Assembly: GCF_019200975.1 (NCBI RefSeq)
Contig: NZ_JAHTMR010000013.1
Coordinates: 150,503-214,502, forward strand
DNA: 64,000 nt
Origin: Pseudomonas sp. PD9R
GTDB lineage: Bacteria; Pseudomonadota; Gammaproteobacteria; Pseudomonadales; Pseudomonadaceae
Reading direction: 5' to 3'
Shown: positions 46,948 to 56,048 of the stretch, piece after piece
Numbering within the stretch: position 1 is the first letter of the stretch
How the letters are laid out: every line of letters begins with the position of its first letter
The notes under the pieces: generated by a model
What the model saw: the letters and a program-made list of their open reading frames with translations, nothing else
What the model was told of the DNA's origin: nothing
Database searches by the model: none
Translations under genes and position numbers: made by a program

Positions 46948-48627
46948 ATGCTCTTCGACCTGCGCCTGTTTTTCATCTGCCTGTTCGCCTCTGCCGGCCT
47001 GAACGCCAACGCGGCCCAATGCCCCGACTGGCCATCCACCCGCGCCTCGGACGAAACCACCGCTCTGCAAAAGCAAATCGACACCTGGGACGATCACTAT
47101 CATCGCCAAGGCCGTTCAATGGTCGCCGACGAACTCTACGACCAGTCCCGCGCACGACTCACCGACTGGCGCCAATGCTTCAACATTGACTCATCCACAG
47201 ACCCATTGCGTACCGCACGCGGCACGGTTCCTCATCCCATCGCCCACACCGGCCTGGAAAAATTGCGCGATGCTCGCGCCGTCGAACAATGGCTGAACGG
47301 TCGTGCGGGTGTCTGGGTTCAACCCAAGGTCGATGGCGTGGCCGTGACCCTGATTTATCACCAGGGCCTGCTCACGCAAGCAATCAGTCGCGGCGACGGT
47401 TCGCAGGGTCAGGACTGGACGGTTTCAGCACGGCAGATCGCTGCTATTCCGCAACAGTTGGCACAACCACGGGACCTGCTGGTGCAAGGCGAACTCTATT
47501 GGCGCTTGACCGACCATGTGCAGGTCCAGGCTGGCAGCCTCAACGCCCGCGCTACGGTCGCCGGTCTGATGGCCCGCAAGACGCTGAACACCGAGCAGGC
47601 AAGCGGCATCGGTCTGTTTGCCTGGGACTGGCCCCAAGGCCCGGCAGATTTGCCGACCCGCATCGCGGCGCTGGCTGAACTGGGATTTCCGGGCACCGAG
47701 CGCTACAGCCAACCCATTAGCTCACTGGCGGACGCCGAGCGCTGGCGTGATCACTGGTATCGCTCTGCGCTGCCTTTTGCCAGCGATGGCATTGTCCTTC
47801 GCCAGAACCAACGCCCGCCCGCCGAGCGCTGGCAGGCCAAGCCACCTTCCTGGAGCGCCGCATGGAAGTACCCCTTCGCCCAGGCACTGGCGGAGGTGCG
47901 CAAGGTTCACTTCAAGATCGGCCGCACCGGGCGAATCACTCCGCTGCTGGAATTGACGCCGGTGACGCTTGATGACCGGCAGATCAAACGCGTCAGTGTG
48001 GGCTCCCTGCAACGCTGGCAATCTCTGGATATTCGACCGGGTGACCAGGTCGCCGTCAGCCTGGCCGGCATGACCATTCCCAGGCTGGATAGCGTTGTGT
48101 TGCGAAGCACCGAACGCCCGGAACTGAACGTCCCGCTGGCAGCAGACTTCCATCCGCTGAGCTGCTGGCAGCCGACGTCCGGATGCGAAAGTCAGTTTCT
48201 CGCACGCCTGGCCTGGCTCAGTGGCAAGCAAGGTCTGGCCCTGCCCCATGTTGGTCCCGGCACCTGGGAAAAACTTCTTGCAACAGGCCACCTGAACAAC
48301 CTGCTGGATTGGTTGACGCTTGATGCGCGAGAGCTTGCTAACATTGACGGTTTCGGCGAGCGCAGTGCTGCTCGCCTGCTGAACAGTTTCAACAGCGCCC
48401 GGCAACGCTCTTTTGTACGCTGGCTGAAAGCCCTGGGCTTGCCGCCGACAGGTCAGGCGCGCCTGGCTGATTCATGGCAGGAACTGGCACAACGAGACAC
48501 CGAACAATGGCAGGCCGAAGCCGGTATTGGTCCGGGACGCGCGGCGCAACTGAGCGCATTTTTTCGCGACCCGCAGGTCCTGGCCTTGAGTGAAACTTTA
48601 CGCGGGGCGGGGATAGACGGTTTTTAG
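46948..48627 (+). CDS. ligB: NAD-dependent DNA ligase LigB
   Basis: A 559-residue LigB-type ligase, shorter than LigA. The adenylation motif is QPKVDGVAVTL with active-site Lys near residue 126. SRGDGSQGQDWT, the OB region and a C-terminal helix-hairpin-helix region (LANIDGFGERSAARLL) follow; zinc finger and BRCT are absent or reduced as in LigB. The first 22 residues look like a signal peptide (LFFICLFASAGLNANAA), which is odd for a ligase but is also seen in other LigB annotations. AAGGACG precedes ATG 46948. Confidence 0.88.
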   Translation: MLFDLRLFFICLFASAGLNANAAQCPDWPSTRASDETTALQKQIDTWDDHYHRQGRSMVADELYDQSRARLTDWRQCFNIDSSTDPLRTARGTVPHPIAHTGLEKLRDARAVEQWLNGRAGVWVQPKVDGVAVTLIYHQGLLTQAISRGDGSQGQDWTVSARQIAAIPQQLAQPRDLLVQGELYWRLTDHVQVQAGSLNARATVAGLMARKTLNTEQASGIGLFAWDWPQGPADLPTRIAALAELGFPGTERYSQPISSLADAERWRDHWYRSALPFASDGIVLRQNQRPPAERWQAKPPSWSAAWKYPFAQALAEVRKVHFKIGRTGRITPLLELTPVTLDDRQIKRVSVGSLQRWQSLDIRPGDQVAVSLAGMTIPRLDSVVLRSTERPELNVPLAADFHPLSCWQPTSGCESQFLARLAWLSGKQGLALPHVGPGTWEKLLATGHLNNLLDWLTLDARELANIDGFGERSAARLLNSFNSARQRSFVRWLKALGLPPTGQARLADSWQELAQRDTEQWQAEAGIGPGRAAQLSAFFRDPQVLALSETLRGAGIDGF

Positions 48628-48727
48628 CAATCGTAGATACCCGCCCGTGCGGGAACCCATGCAGTACCGATGAGCTCAAACAAGCCATCGCCGCATCGAC
48701 ACGATTGCCTTTTCATCTGGAGCTTTT

Positions 48728-49123
48728 ATGAAATTTCTTTCACCGCTCGCCCTGTTGACCCTTTGCAGCGTGTTGGCCGCCCCGCTGATGGCCGCCGAAG
48801 AGGCACCGGAGCTGACCGGCTGTGCCGCCAAGAAGCAAGGCATCATCAACCAGATCGAACTGGCCAAGTCCCACGGCAATGCCGATCAACAAGCCGGCCT
48901 GGAAAAAGCCCTGAGCGAAGTCACCGCCAATTGCACTGACGCCTCGCTGAAAAAAGAACGGGAAAACAAGGTGCTCGACGCCAAGCATGAAGTCAGCAAG
49001 CGTCAGGCTGATCTCGACAAGGCCATGAAAAAAGGCGATCCGGACAAGATCAACAAGCGCAAAGACAAGCTCGCCGAGTCCCGCAAGGAATTGCAGGACG
49101 CATTGGATGAGCTGGATAAATAA
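48728..49123 (+). CDS. DUF1090 periplasmic protein (YqjC-like)
   Basis: A 131-residue protein with a signal peptide (KFLSPLALLTLCSVLAAPLMAAEE). The mature part matches DUF1090: LTGCAAKKQGIINQIELAKSHGNADQQAGLEKALSEVTANCTD, then a long charged helix likely to form a coiled coil. Two Cys may form a disulfide. Function is unknown; relatives are envelope stress-associated. GGAGC precedes ATG 48728. Confidence 0.85.
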   Translation: MKFLSPLALLTLCSVLAAPLMAAEEAPELTGCAAKKQGIINQIELAKSHGNADQQAGLEKALSEVTANCTDASLKKERENKVLDAKHEVSKRQADLDKAMKKGDPDKINKRKDKLAESRKELQDALDELDK

Positions 49124-49132
49124 GACTTTTCA

Positions 49133-49212
49133 AGATCAAGAGATCGCGGCCTTCGGCAGCTCCTACAGGTGTACGCATGACATGCAGGAGGCGCCGCAGG
49201 CTGCGATCTTTG
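49133..49212. repeat. REP inverted pair, degenerate
   Basis: Two facing REP copies with several substitutions, in the convergent gap between the DUF1090 gene and the cytochrome gene. Confidence 0.75.
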
Positions 49213-49218
49213 CTGAAA

Positions 49219-49668
49219 TCAATGATCCCGAAACTCTTTATGGCACGCACTACAGGCGTCTTCGACTTTCTGCACCGCTGGGCCCAGGGAACTGGCCTTG
49301 TAGGGTTGAACCTGGCTGGCAATCACCAACTCACCGGTGGCGGCTTCCAGGGTGCGGGCCATTTCCTGAAAGTGGGCCTGCTTCTGCCAGACATCGCTTT
49401 TGGCACTGGTGTGATCTTCTTCGCGCACCTGCGGGAAGTGTTTCCACGGCTCATGGGACAACGCGTCAAGCTTCACCGCGCCATCAGCGAATTTCGGACC
49501 ATCGAACGGAATGCGGCCACGCAACATGCCGCCCAGGTCTTCACCGGTCTTGAGCATCTGCTTGAAAATCGCCTTGCGCTGACCGAGCGGCGAGTTGGGG
49601 TCGACACCGCCGCAGGCGGACAACGTCAGGCAGGCCAGCAATACAACAGAAAGTCTTTTAAGAGTCAT
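49219..49668 (-). CDS. Cytochrome c'-type periplasmic haem protein
   Basis: A 149-residue protein with a lipoprotein-like signal (SVVLLACLTLSACGG, possible lipobox Cys19). The C-terminal haem motif CSACHKEFR near residues 138-146 places it in the cytochrome c'/c556 family, which has a C-terminal CxxCH on a four-helix bundle. Roles known for the family include NO or CO binding and electron transfer. It is a single gene. Confidence 0.85.
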   Translation of the reverse strand: MTLKRLSVVLLACLTLSACGGVDPNSPLGQRKAIFKQMLKTGEDLGGMLRGRIPFDGPKFADGAVKLDALSHEPWKHFPQVREEDHTSAKSDVWQKQAHFQEMARTLEAATGELVIASQVQPYKASSLGPAVQKVEDACSACHKEFRDH

Positions 49669-49795
49669 GGTGGCTTCAGGTCACGGGAACGGCGGCCAGT
49701 ATCCACGCGTCATCGGTAAAGACCAATAGCCCTATTATCAATACGGGTTGTTTGAGCGCATGGAGCACTCAGGCAACCGGCAAAGGAATCACTCC

Positions 49796-50968
49796 ATGAA
49801 CAGCCGTTTCAAGGCATGGCGTCACAGCCTGGCCTGGACCCTGCCGATGGTGGCCCTGCTCGCAGGTTGCACCGGTGGCGAAAACAAACAACCGAAGACC
49901 CACGCCCTGGCTACCTATTCCAGCGCCACTTGGGACGCGCTGCCGGCGGTGTCCGACAACGACCTCGTGGCCGGTTTCGGCTCTTGGCGCAGCGCCTGCA
50001 CCCGACTCAAAGCCGACCCGGTATGGGGCGCAACCTGCGCAGCCGCCGCCAATGTGCCGCAGACTGCCAGCGACATTCGCGGCTTCCTGAAACAGAACCT
50101 CGACGTCTACGGCCTGCGCGCCGCCAACGATAACCCCAACGGCCTGATCACCGGTTACTACGAACCGGTCTATCCCGGCAGCCTGACCCAGACCACAGTG
50201 GCGAACATCCCGGTGTATGGCGTGCCCGAAGACATGATCATCGTCTCCCTGGACAGCATCTACCCGGAACTCAAAGGCAAACGCCTGCGCGGTCGACTGG
50301 AAGGTCGCGTGCTCAAGCCCTACGACGATGCGGCAACCATCGAGAGCAAAGGGGTCAAGGCACCGGTCGTGGCCTGGCTGACTGACCCGATGAACCTGCA
50401 GTTTCTGCAAATCCAGGGTTCGGGTCGCATCCAGCTCGACAGTGGTCGTCAGCTGCGCATCGCTTACGCCGACCAGAACGGCCACCCGTATCGGCCAATC
50501 GGTCGCTGGCTGGTGGAGCAAGGCGAGTTGAAGAAAGAAGACGTGACCATGGGCGCGATCAGCACCTGGGCCAAAGCCAACCCGACGCGTATTCCGGAAC
50601 TGCTCGGCAGCAATCCAAGTTATGTATTTTTCACCCGCAACCCTGACAGCAACGAAGGGCCTCGTGGTTCTCTGAACGTGCCATTGACGGCCGGTTACAG
50701 CGCGGCGGTGGATCGCAAAGTGATTCCGCTGGGCAGCCTGCTGTGGTTATCCACAACCAAACCGGACGGAACGGCGTTGGTTCGCCCCGTAGCGGCACAG
50801 GACACCGGCGGCGCGATTGCCGGCGAAGTGCGCGCGGATCTGTTCTGGGGCACCGGCGATGCGGCCGGGCAACTGGCGGGGGACATGAAACAACAGGGAC
50901 AGATCTGGATGCTCTGGCCAAAAGGTGCGCCGTTGCCGCAAGTGCCGCAGGTGGCGGACAAGCAATAA
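49796..50968 (+). CDS. mltA: MltA, membrane-bound lytic murein transglycosylase A
   Basis: A 390-residue lipoprotein with a lipobox (MVALLAGCTGG). The MltA domain has GYYEPVYPGS and IQGSGRIQLDSG. The C-terminal 3D domain includes the catalytic Asp region QDTGGAIAGEVRADLFWGTGDAAG. It cleaves peptidoglycan glycan strands, forming 1,6-anhydromuropeptides, at the outer membrane. ATG 49796 gives the lipoprotein signal; an upstream in-frame ATG at 49748 does not. Confidence 0.92.
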   Translation: MNSRFKAWRHSLAWTLPMVALLAGCTGGENKQPKTHALATYSSATWDALPAVSDNDLVAGFGSWRSACTRLKADPVWGATCAAAANVPQTASDIRGFLKQNLDVYGLRAANDNPNGLITGYYEPVYPGSLTQTTVANIPVYGVPEDMIIVSLDSIYPELKGKRLRGRLEGRVLKPYDDAATIESKGVKAPVVAWLTDPMNLQFLQIQGSGRIQLDSGRQLRIAYADQNGHPYRPIGRWLVEQGELKKEDVTMGAISTWAKANPTRIPELLGSNPSYVFFTRNPDSNEGPRGSLNVPLTAGYSAAVDRKVIPLGSLLWLSTTKPDGTALVRPVAAQDTGGAIAGEVRADLFWGTGDAAGQLAGDMKQQGQIWMLWPKGAPLPQVPQVADKQ

Positions 50969-50970
50969 AG

Positions 50971-51083
50971 TCAAAAGATCGCAGCCTGCGGCAGCTCCTA
51001 CATCGACCGCATTCAATATCGCGGATGAACATCGATCCCTGTAGGAGCTGACGAGTAAAACGAGGCTGCGATCTTTTGATCTT
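50971..51083. repeat. REP pair with mismatched arms (hybrid)
   Basis: The left arm is the CTGCGGCAGC subtype, and the right arm is a GACGAGTAAAACGAGGCTGCGATC variant. It lies between convergent mltA and the MAPEG gene. Confidence 0.8.
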
Positions 51084-51087
51084 GCTC

Positions 51088-51471
51088 TTAAACAGACACA
51101 ACAAAGAACGCAGCAATCAATCCCATCCCCACAAACCACACCAGCGACCGAACGACCGCCCAGTCCGCCAGATAACAAATGATGTACAGCAACCGGCTGG
51201 TAATGAACAAAACCGACAGCACATTGATCGTCACCAGCTCGGCATTGCCGGCCAGGTGCGCCACGATCACTGCGGCCGCAAAAGCCGGAGTCACTTCGAA
51301 ACTGTTCAATTGCGCTGCATGCGCGCGTCGACCCAAACCATTCAGTGACTCGAGAAAGTCCCGGGGATCATGGTTGTCCTTTAGCCCGTATCCGCCGCTG
51401 GCCTTGGCGATACCCGTACACAGATAAGGCAGGAAAATCGCAATCAAAATGCACCACAGAGCAACCGTCAT
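51088..51471 (-). CDS. MAPEG-family membrane protein
   Basis: A 127-residue protein with four membrane segments. It matches the MAPEG family: GGYGLKDNHDPRDFLESLNGLGRRAHAAQLNSFEVTPAFAAAVIVAHLAG, then SRLLYIICYLADWAVVRSLVWFVG. Eukaryotic members conjugate glutathione to lipids; bacterial roles are unclear. AAGGGA precedes ATG 51471. Confidence 0.85.
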   Translation of the reverse strand: MTVALWCILIAIFLPYLCTGIAKASGGYGLKDNHDPRDFLESLNGLGRRAHAAQLNSFEVTPAFAAAVIVAHLAGNAELVTINVLSVLFITSRLLYIICYLADWAVVRSLVWFVGMGLIAAFFVVSV

Positions 51472-51512
51472 AGAGCAATCCCTTCTTCACATTTCAAAAA
51501 TTCGAATACCCG

Positions 51513-52346
51513 TCAAAACTTCATGACCAACATGCCGATCAGCACCAGCCCACAAGCTAAGAGCCGTGGACGACCGAAAGGTTCTTTCAGGTAGCGCATG
51601 CCGAACAGCACCACCAGAATCACGCTGATTTCGCGCAGGGCCGCCGCTTCGGCAATAGACCCCAGCTGCATGGCCCACAGCACCAGAGCGTAGCTGAACA
51701 ACACGCAAAACCCGACCGCCAGCCCCAATCGCCACTGCTCCCGCCAGAACAGCCTGAACGCCGGCCGCTTGCGCACCCACGCCAACAATGGAAACGGCCA
51801 GGCACTGAGCAACGTCACCCAGACCAGGTAATCCAGCGGGTGCGACCAGCGCCGCAGCGCCTGACCATCGATGTACGTGTAGCAACCAATGCACAAACCG
51901 ATCAGCGCCACCACCGGCAGCATCGACCACGGCAAACGCGCACCGCCTCCGCCCTGCCAGAGCAGGCACAGCATGCCGAGCGGAATCAGCATGATTCCGA
52001 AAATCTGCTGATGGGTCAGCGCCTCTCCCGCGAAGATCAGTGTCAGCGCCAGTACCACCAGCGGCGACAAGCCCCGCATCAGCGGATAGACCAACCCCAG
52101 GTCGCCGACCCGATAGGCCTGGATCAGCAAATAACGGTAGAGCAACTCGAACGCTGCCGACGCCAGAATCCACGGCCAGATTTCCTGCGCAGGTAACGAC
52201 ACGAACGGCAGCATCGCGGCGACAAAAAGCAGCGCCACGCTGTCCATGCAGGCCACCACCAGCAGCCGCTCGGCGCTGAATTTGATCAGGGTATTCCAAG
52301 CCGCATGCAGCAGCGCCGCCACCAACACCAGAGCCGTCGCAAGCAC
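51513..52346 (-). CDS. EamA/DMT-family transporter
   Basis: A 277-residue protein with about ten hydrophobic segments and two EamA halves. I chose GTG 52346 because AAGGAG lies six bases upstream and the product then begins MLATALVLVAALLHAAWNTLIKF, a typical first EamA helix. It is 41 bases from the MAPEG gene on the same strand and may share its transcript. The substrate is unknown; EamA proteins commonly export amino acids or metabolites. Confidence 0.85.
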   Translation of the reverse strand: MLATALVLVAALLHAAWNTLIKFSAERLLVVACMDSVALLFVAAMLPFVSLPAQEIWPWILASAAFELLYRYLLIQAYRVGDLGLVYPLMRGLSPLVVLALTLIFAGEALTHQQIFGIMLIPLGMLCLLWQGGGGARLPWSMLPVVALIGLCIGCYTYIDGQALRRWSHPLDYLVWVTLLSAWPFPLLAWVRKRPAFRLFWREQWRLGLAVGFCVLFSYALVLWAMQLGSIAEAAALREISVILVVLFGMRYLKEPFGRPRLLACGLVLIGMLVMKF

Positions 52347-52376
52347 GGCACACTCCTTATTTTTGCCCCGCCCTAC

Positions 52377-52478
52377 CTGTAGGAGCTGTCGAGTGCAACG
52401 AGGCTGCGATCTTTTGATCTCGCTGATAAAAAGCCAGATCAACAGATCGCAACCTCGTTGCACTCGACAGCTCCTACC
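52377..52478. repeat. REP inverted pair, GTTGCACTCGACAG subtype
   Basis: Two facing arms in the divergent gap between the EamA gene and the MFS gene; an unusual placement upstream of both genes. Confidence 0.85.
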
Positions 52479-52664
52479 TATAAGCGGGAGAGAATTGATT
52501 CGCCATATGTCAGCAGCTGTTTATACTGCAAGCGACCGCGCCGCACTCAGTTGCACACAGACTAATTCCAATAAAAATCCTGCCCTGCCCGCTCTCGTCG
52601 AGAACGGACTTCGGCATGCGTACGCCTGATCACAGCGTCAAGACTACCGACAGAGACCTTGCGC

Positions 52665-53837
52665 ATGCCACTCGCCTTGCTTGCCCTCGCTGTTGCCGCG
52701 TTCGGCATCGGCACTACCGAATTCGTCATCATGGGCTTGCTGCCCGACGTCGCTCGCGACCTCGCCGTGAGCATTCCCCACGCCGGGTTGTTGATTACCG
52801 GCTATGCGCTGGGCGTGGTGTTCGGCGCGCCGATCCTCGCCATTGGCACCGCCAACATGCCGCGCAAAGCCACGCTGCTGGGCATGACGCTGATGTTCAT
52901 CCTCGGCAATATGCTCTGCGCCCTGGCGCCGAACTACGCCACGCTGATGGCCGCACGGGTGGTAACTGCGCTGTGCCACGGCGCGTTCTTCGGCATCGGC
53001 TCGGTGGTGGCCGCCGGCCTGGTCGCGCCGAACAAACGGGCCCAGGCGATTGCCATGATGTTCACCGGCCTGACCCTGGCCAACGTGCTTGGCGTGCCAT
53101 TGGGCACGGCGCTCGGCCAATATGCCGGCTGGCGCTCGACCTTTTGGGCGGTGTCAGTTATCGGTGTCATTGCCGCCATTGCGCAGTGGGTCTGGCTGCC
53201 AAAGCACATCGCGATGGATAAGGCCAACCTTGCCAGCGAGTTCAAGGTGCTGGGTAAAACCAATGTGTTGCTGGCACTGGGCATGAGCGTATTGGCGTCG
53301 ACCAGCCTGTTCAGTGTCTTCACTTATATCGCGCCGATCCTGCAGGACATTACCGGCGTCAGCCCGCACGGCGTAACCATCATGCTGCTGTTGTTCGGCG
53401 TGGGTTTGACGGCGGGCAGCATGCTCGGCGGACGCCTGGCCGACAGCCGCTTATTGCCTTCGCTGGTCGGCATGGCGCTGGCCGTGGTGGTGGTGCTGGC
53501 CGCGTTCAGCCAGACCAGTCACTCGGTGATTCCGGCCGCCATTACGCTGGTGCTGTGGGGGATTTTCGCTTTCGCACTGTGCCCGATCCTGCAACTGCTG
53601 ATCATCGATCAGGCCCACGAAGCGCCGAACCTGGGATCGACCCTGAACCAGAGCGCCTTCAACCTCGGCAATGCCGCGGGGGCGTGGATCGGCGGATTGG
53701 TCGTCGCCAGTGGCGCTGATCTGGCGGACTTGCCGTGGACAGGCGCGCTGGTCGGCGGAATAACGGTGCTCACCGCGCTGCTGTTCATTTACCTGCAACG
53801 TCACCGCATGGCTTCGGTCGAGGTGTCCGACTGCTAG
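52665..53837 (+). CDS. DHA1-family MFS efflux transporter
   Basis: A 390-residue major facilitator with twelve membrane segments. It begins MPLALLALAVAAFGIGTTEFVIMGLLPDVA, typical of the AraJ/YdhP/sugar-efflux branch of DHA1. Motif-like blocks are LITGYALGVVFGAPILA, MAARVVTALCHGAFFGIGSVVAA and GTALGQYAGWRSTFW. ATG 52665 fits the family start; an in-frame TTG at 52659 is an alternative. The ribosome site is weak. Confidence 0.87.
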   Translation: MPLALLALAVAAFGIGTTEFVIMGLLPDVARDLAVSIPHAGLLITGYALGVVFGAPILAIGTANMPRKATLLGMTLMFILGNMLCALAPNYATLMAARVVTALCHGAFFGIGSVVAAGLVAPNKRAQAIAMMFTGLTLANVLGVPLGTALGQYAGWRSTFWAVSVIGVIAAIAQWVWLPKHIAMDKANLASEFKVLGKTNVLLALGMSVLASTSLFSVFTYIAPILQDITGVSPHGVTIMLLLFGVGLTAGSMLGGRLADSRLLPSLVGMALAVVVVLAAFSQTSHSVIPAAITLVLWGIFAFALCPILQLLIIDQAHEAPNLGSTLNQSAFNLGNAAGAWIGGLVVASGADLADLPWTGALVGGITVLTALLFIYLQRHRMASVEVSDC

Positions 53838-53929
53838 CCAGTCAGAAAATCGGCCTTGGCCTGCGAGGCATTCTGGACGCCCGTTGTGTGAATTTTCTTC
53901 AGACCGTCGATCGACGGACTCTGGCCAAC

Positions 53930-53957
53930 CTGAAAGGCTCAAAACAGAGCCTTTCAG
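53930..53957. other. Perfect 11-bp hairpin after the MFS gene
   Basis: CTGAAAGGCTC, loop AAAACA, GAGCCTTTCAG. There is no T-run, so it is not a standard terminator on the plus strand. It may be a transcript end stabiliser. Confidence 0.5.
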
Positions 53958-54083
53958 CCCATGAGCAAGCTCTACACCAAGCCCTTTAGCACTTGTGGTC
54001 CCAATTGATACACCGTGCTCTCACGGGCTCTCGACTCTCCTAACGTGCTGCTTCCACAGCCGCACGCAAAGGAAGAGTCCATC

Positions 54084-54260
54084 GTGATCAGTTCCGCCCA
54101 CTTCCAAACGCCCTCACGCAATTCGTCGACCCTCCTCGAAAATACCGCACAGGGCGCACTGACAGGTTTGATCGACCATAACTGGGGTGACTTCATGAAA
54201 GGGTCAATGGAAACAGGTCGAGGCCAGACAGAAACGCTGGTGCACTCATTGACCGATTGA
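54084..54260 (+). CDS. Possible 58-residue small protein
   Basis: GTG 54084 follows AAAGGAAGAG and opens a 58-residue frame ending TGA 54260. The product is polar, with LIDHNWGDFMKGSMETGRG near its middle, and I do not recognise it. It has no signal or membrane segment. Codon choice is mixed, less biased to G/C than in sure genes nearby. It may be a small gene or chance. Confidence 0.3.
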   Translation: MISSAHFQTPSRNSSTLLENTAQGALTGLIDHNWGDFMKGSMETGRGQTETLVHSLTD

Positions 54261-54435
54261 GGGTTGTCGATCCAAGGCAATCGCTGACCTGCGAGAAACC
54301 GCGAGCGCCAGTGGTTACAACGCTGTACTCAATCGGATTGCCGATCATTATGTCTCGCGGAACTTCCCGAACTCGATGCGTCCTTTCAACTCGACAACTG
54401 TCGATCAAGCACGGGCATGGCTGATTCCTGGCTGA
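54253..54435 (+). pseudogene. Possible remnant of a gene 3' end
   Basis: An open frame without a credible start ends at TGA 54433-54435. It reads GYNAVLNRIADHYVSRNFPNSMRPFNSTTVDQARAWL near its end. The final aromatic-Ala-Trp-Leu pattern resembles C termini of STAS/SEC14-like bacterial proteins, but the upstream part is missing. Weak evidence. Confidence 0.25.
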
Positions 54436-54470
54436 TAACCCGTTCGGTCGAGCTTTGATGCCTCGTCCGG

Positions 54471-55349
54471 CTAGTGTTCGTCAGACCCCGGCTCAGTTTC
54501 GTTTCCCTTATCTTTCGGCGCGCCGGACTCACTGCGAATCTGCGCATGACTGATCAGCGCGAAGATAAAACTGCCGCCGATGATGTTCCCCGCCAGCGTC
54601 GGCCCGGCAAACACCAGCCAGAAATCCTTCCACGGCAGTTCGCCGGCAAACACCAGATACGAGACCTCGGCCGAGCCCACCACGATATGAGTGAAATCCC
54701 CGAGCGCCATGAAGTAGGTAATGAGGATGATGATCCACATCTTGGCGCTCTCCATGGACGGGATCATCCAGACCATGGTCGCGATCATCCAGCCTGAGAT
54801 GATGCCCTTGGCGAACATCTGGCTGGCATGGTTTTCCATAACCTTGCGGCCGATATCAAGAAAAGCCACGTCGGTCTTGCTGTCAAATATCGGCAGCTCG
54901 AGCATGACGTAAGCCACCAGCAGCGTGCCACAGAGATTACCGACCAGCACCACGGTCCACAGCCGCAGCAAGCGACCGAAATTGGCCAGCGTAGGTTTGC
55001 TCATGATCGGCAGCACGGCGGTCAGGGTGTTTTCAGTGAAGAGTTGCTGGCGGGCGAGAATCACCGCGAGAAAACCGGCGCAGTAGCCGAAACTGGCGAT
55101 CACCTTGAAACCTTCGCCGTCCGGCAGACGGGAATTGAGCAAACCCATGCCCATCAGCGACAACCCCATCGTCAGGCCGGCGGCCAGCGCCGACCACCAC
55201 AGCGCCGCGACGCTGCGCTCAAGCTCCTGATCGCCTTGGGTACGGATGATTTCGTGCAGCACCGCCGCGCGCGGTGGCTGACTCTTTTCGACCTCGTGCT
55301 GCTCTTTGGCCGAAAGGTCGGGGGTTTTGCCGTCTTTTGCCGAGTTCAT
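54471..55349 (-). CDS. Formate/nitrite-transporter (FNT) family channel, YfdC-like
   Basis: A 292-residue membrane protein with six segments. The soluble N terminus of about 45 residues is charged (KEQHEVEKSQPPRAAVLHEIIRTQGDQELERS), as in YfdC. FNT features include LARQQLFTENTLTAVLPIM and NLCGTLLVAY, and ALGDFTHIVVGSAE carries the His/Asp of the family's helix break. It likely conducts a small monovalent anion. Lack of formate or nitrite genes nearby leaves the substrate open. Confidence 0.87.
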   Translation of the reverse strand: MNSAKDGKTPDLSAKEQHEVEKSQPPRAAVLHEIIRTQGDQELERSVAALWWSALAAGLTMGLSLMGMGLLNSRLPDGEGFKVIASFGYCAGFLAVILARQQLFTENTLTAVLPIMSKPTLANFGRLLRLWTVVLVGNLCGTLLVAYVMLELPIFDSKTDVAFLDIGRKVMENHASQMFAKGIISGWMIATMVWMIPSMESAKMWIIILITYFMALGDFTHIVVGSAEVSYLVFAGELPWKDFWLVFAGPTLAGNIIGGSFIFALISHAQIRSESGAPKDKGNETEPGSDEH

Positions 55350-55406
55350 GGCGTGCGCACCGGTGGCGGGTCATCTAGCTACGACCTGCGCCGCTGCGAA
55401 TACGTT

Positions 55407-55488
55407 CTGTGTGAGCTGCCGCAGGCGGCGATCTTTTGATCTTCAAAAACAAAATCAAAAGATCGCAGCCTGCGGCAGCTCCTACAGG
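55407..55488. repeat. REP inverted pair
   Basis: Two facing REP palindromes between two minus-strand genes (thioesterase and FNT). Confidence 0.85.
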
Positions 55489-55495
55489 TCTCGTG

Positions 55496-55900
55496 TTATT
55501 CGACGCTGGCGTCTTCCTGGAACTGGTCTTTGACGTATTTGATTTCGGTCCGGCCGTGTGGCGCGGGCAAGCCGTCTTCACCCAGGTTGACGAAGACCAT
55601 CTTCTCCACCGTCAGAATGCTTTTGCGGGTGATCTTGTTGCGCACTTCGCACGTCAGCGTGATCGAGGTGCGACCGAATTCGGTGGCAGTGATGCCCAGT
55701 TCGATGATGTCACCCTGGCGCGAGGCGCTGACGAAGTTGATCTCGGAAATGTACTTGGTGACCACGCGCTGGTTGCCCAACTGGACGATGGCGTAAATTG
55801 CCGCTTCTTCGTCGATCCAGCGCAGCAGGCTGCCGCCGAACAGGGTGCCATTGGGGTTAAGGTCTTCGGGTTTAACCCATTTGCGGGTGTGGAAATTCAT
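55496..55900 (-). CDS. YciA-type acyl-CoA thioesterase (hotdog fold)
   Basis: A 134-residue acyl-CoA hydrolase. The family block LNPNGTLFGGSLLRWIDEEAAIYA (about 14-37) contains the Asn and Asp positions of YciA/BACH-type active sites, followed by NFVSASRQGDIIELG. ATG 55900 is preferred because CAGGAG ends 5 bases upstream; GTG at 55906 is in frame but too close. It is a single gene, with no acyl-CoA metabolism genes adjacent. Confidence 0.85.
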   Translation of the reverse strand: MNFHTRKWVKPEDLNPNGTLFGGSLLRWIDEEAAIYAIVQLGNQRVVTKYISEINFVSASRQGDIIELGITATEFGRTSITLTCEVRNKITRKSILTVEKMVFVNLGEDGLPAPHGRTEIKYVKDQFQEDASVE

Positions 55901-56020
55901 ATTCACTCCTGAGCGTCTTGCCGAATGATGGTGACCATCATGGCAGAGCCCGACCTAGAGCTCTATTACGCTTCGACTATGGTCTCGATTACCGTTCAGA
56001 GATTGACCAACAGAAACGCT

Positions 56021-56048
56021 TTGGAAGTATCGCTCACACGGCTATAAT
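56021..56048 (+). promoter_or_regulatory. Sigma-70 promoter of ahcY
   Basis: TTGGAA (56021-56026), a 16-base spacer and a perfect TATAAT (56043-56048). Transcription would start near 56055, placing the riboswitch in the 5' leader. A palindrome ACCGTTT CA AAACGGT (56053-56068) sits at the predicted start point. Confidence 0.75.

Larger units (their letters stand above)
53838..54470. other. Gene-poor 633-base stretch with hairpins and ORF remnants
   Basis: It contains a perfect palindrome CCGTCGATCGACGG (53904-53917), a perfect 11-bp hairpin (53930-53957), one weak small ORF (54084-54260) and a possible gene remnant (54253-54435). None has strong support as a working gene. It separates the MFS gene from the convergent FNT gene. 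Confidence 0.6.
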
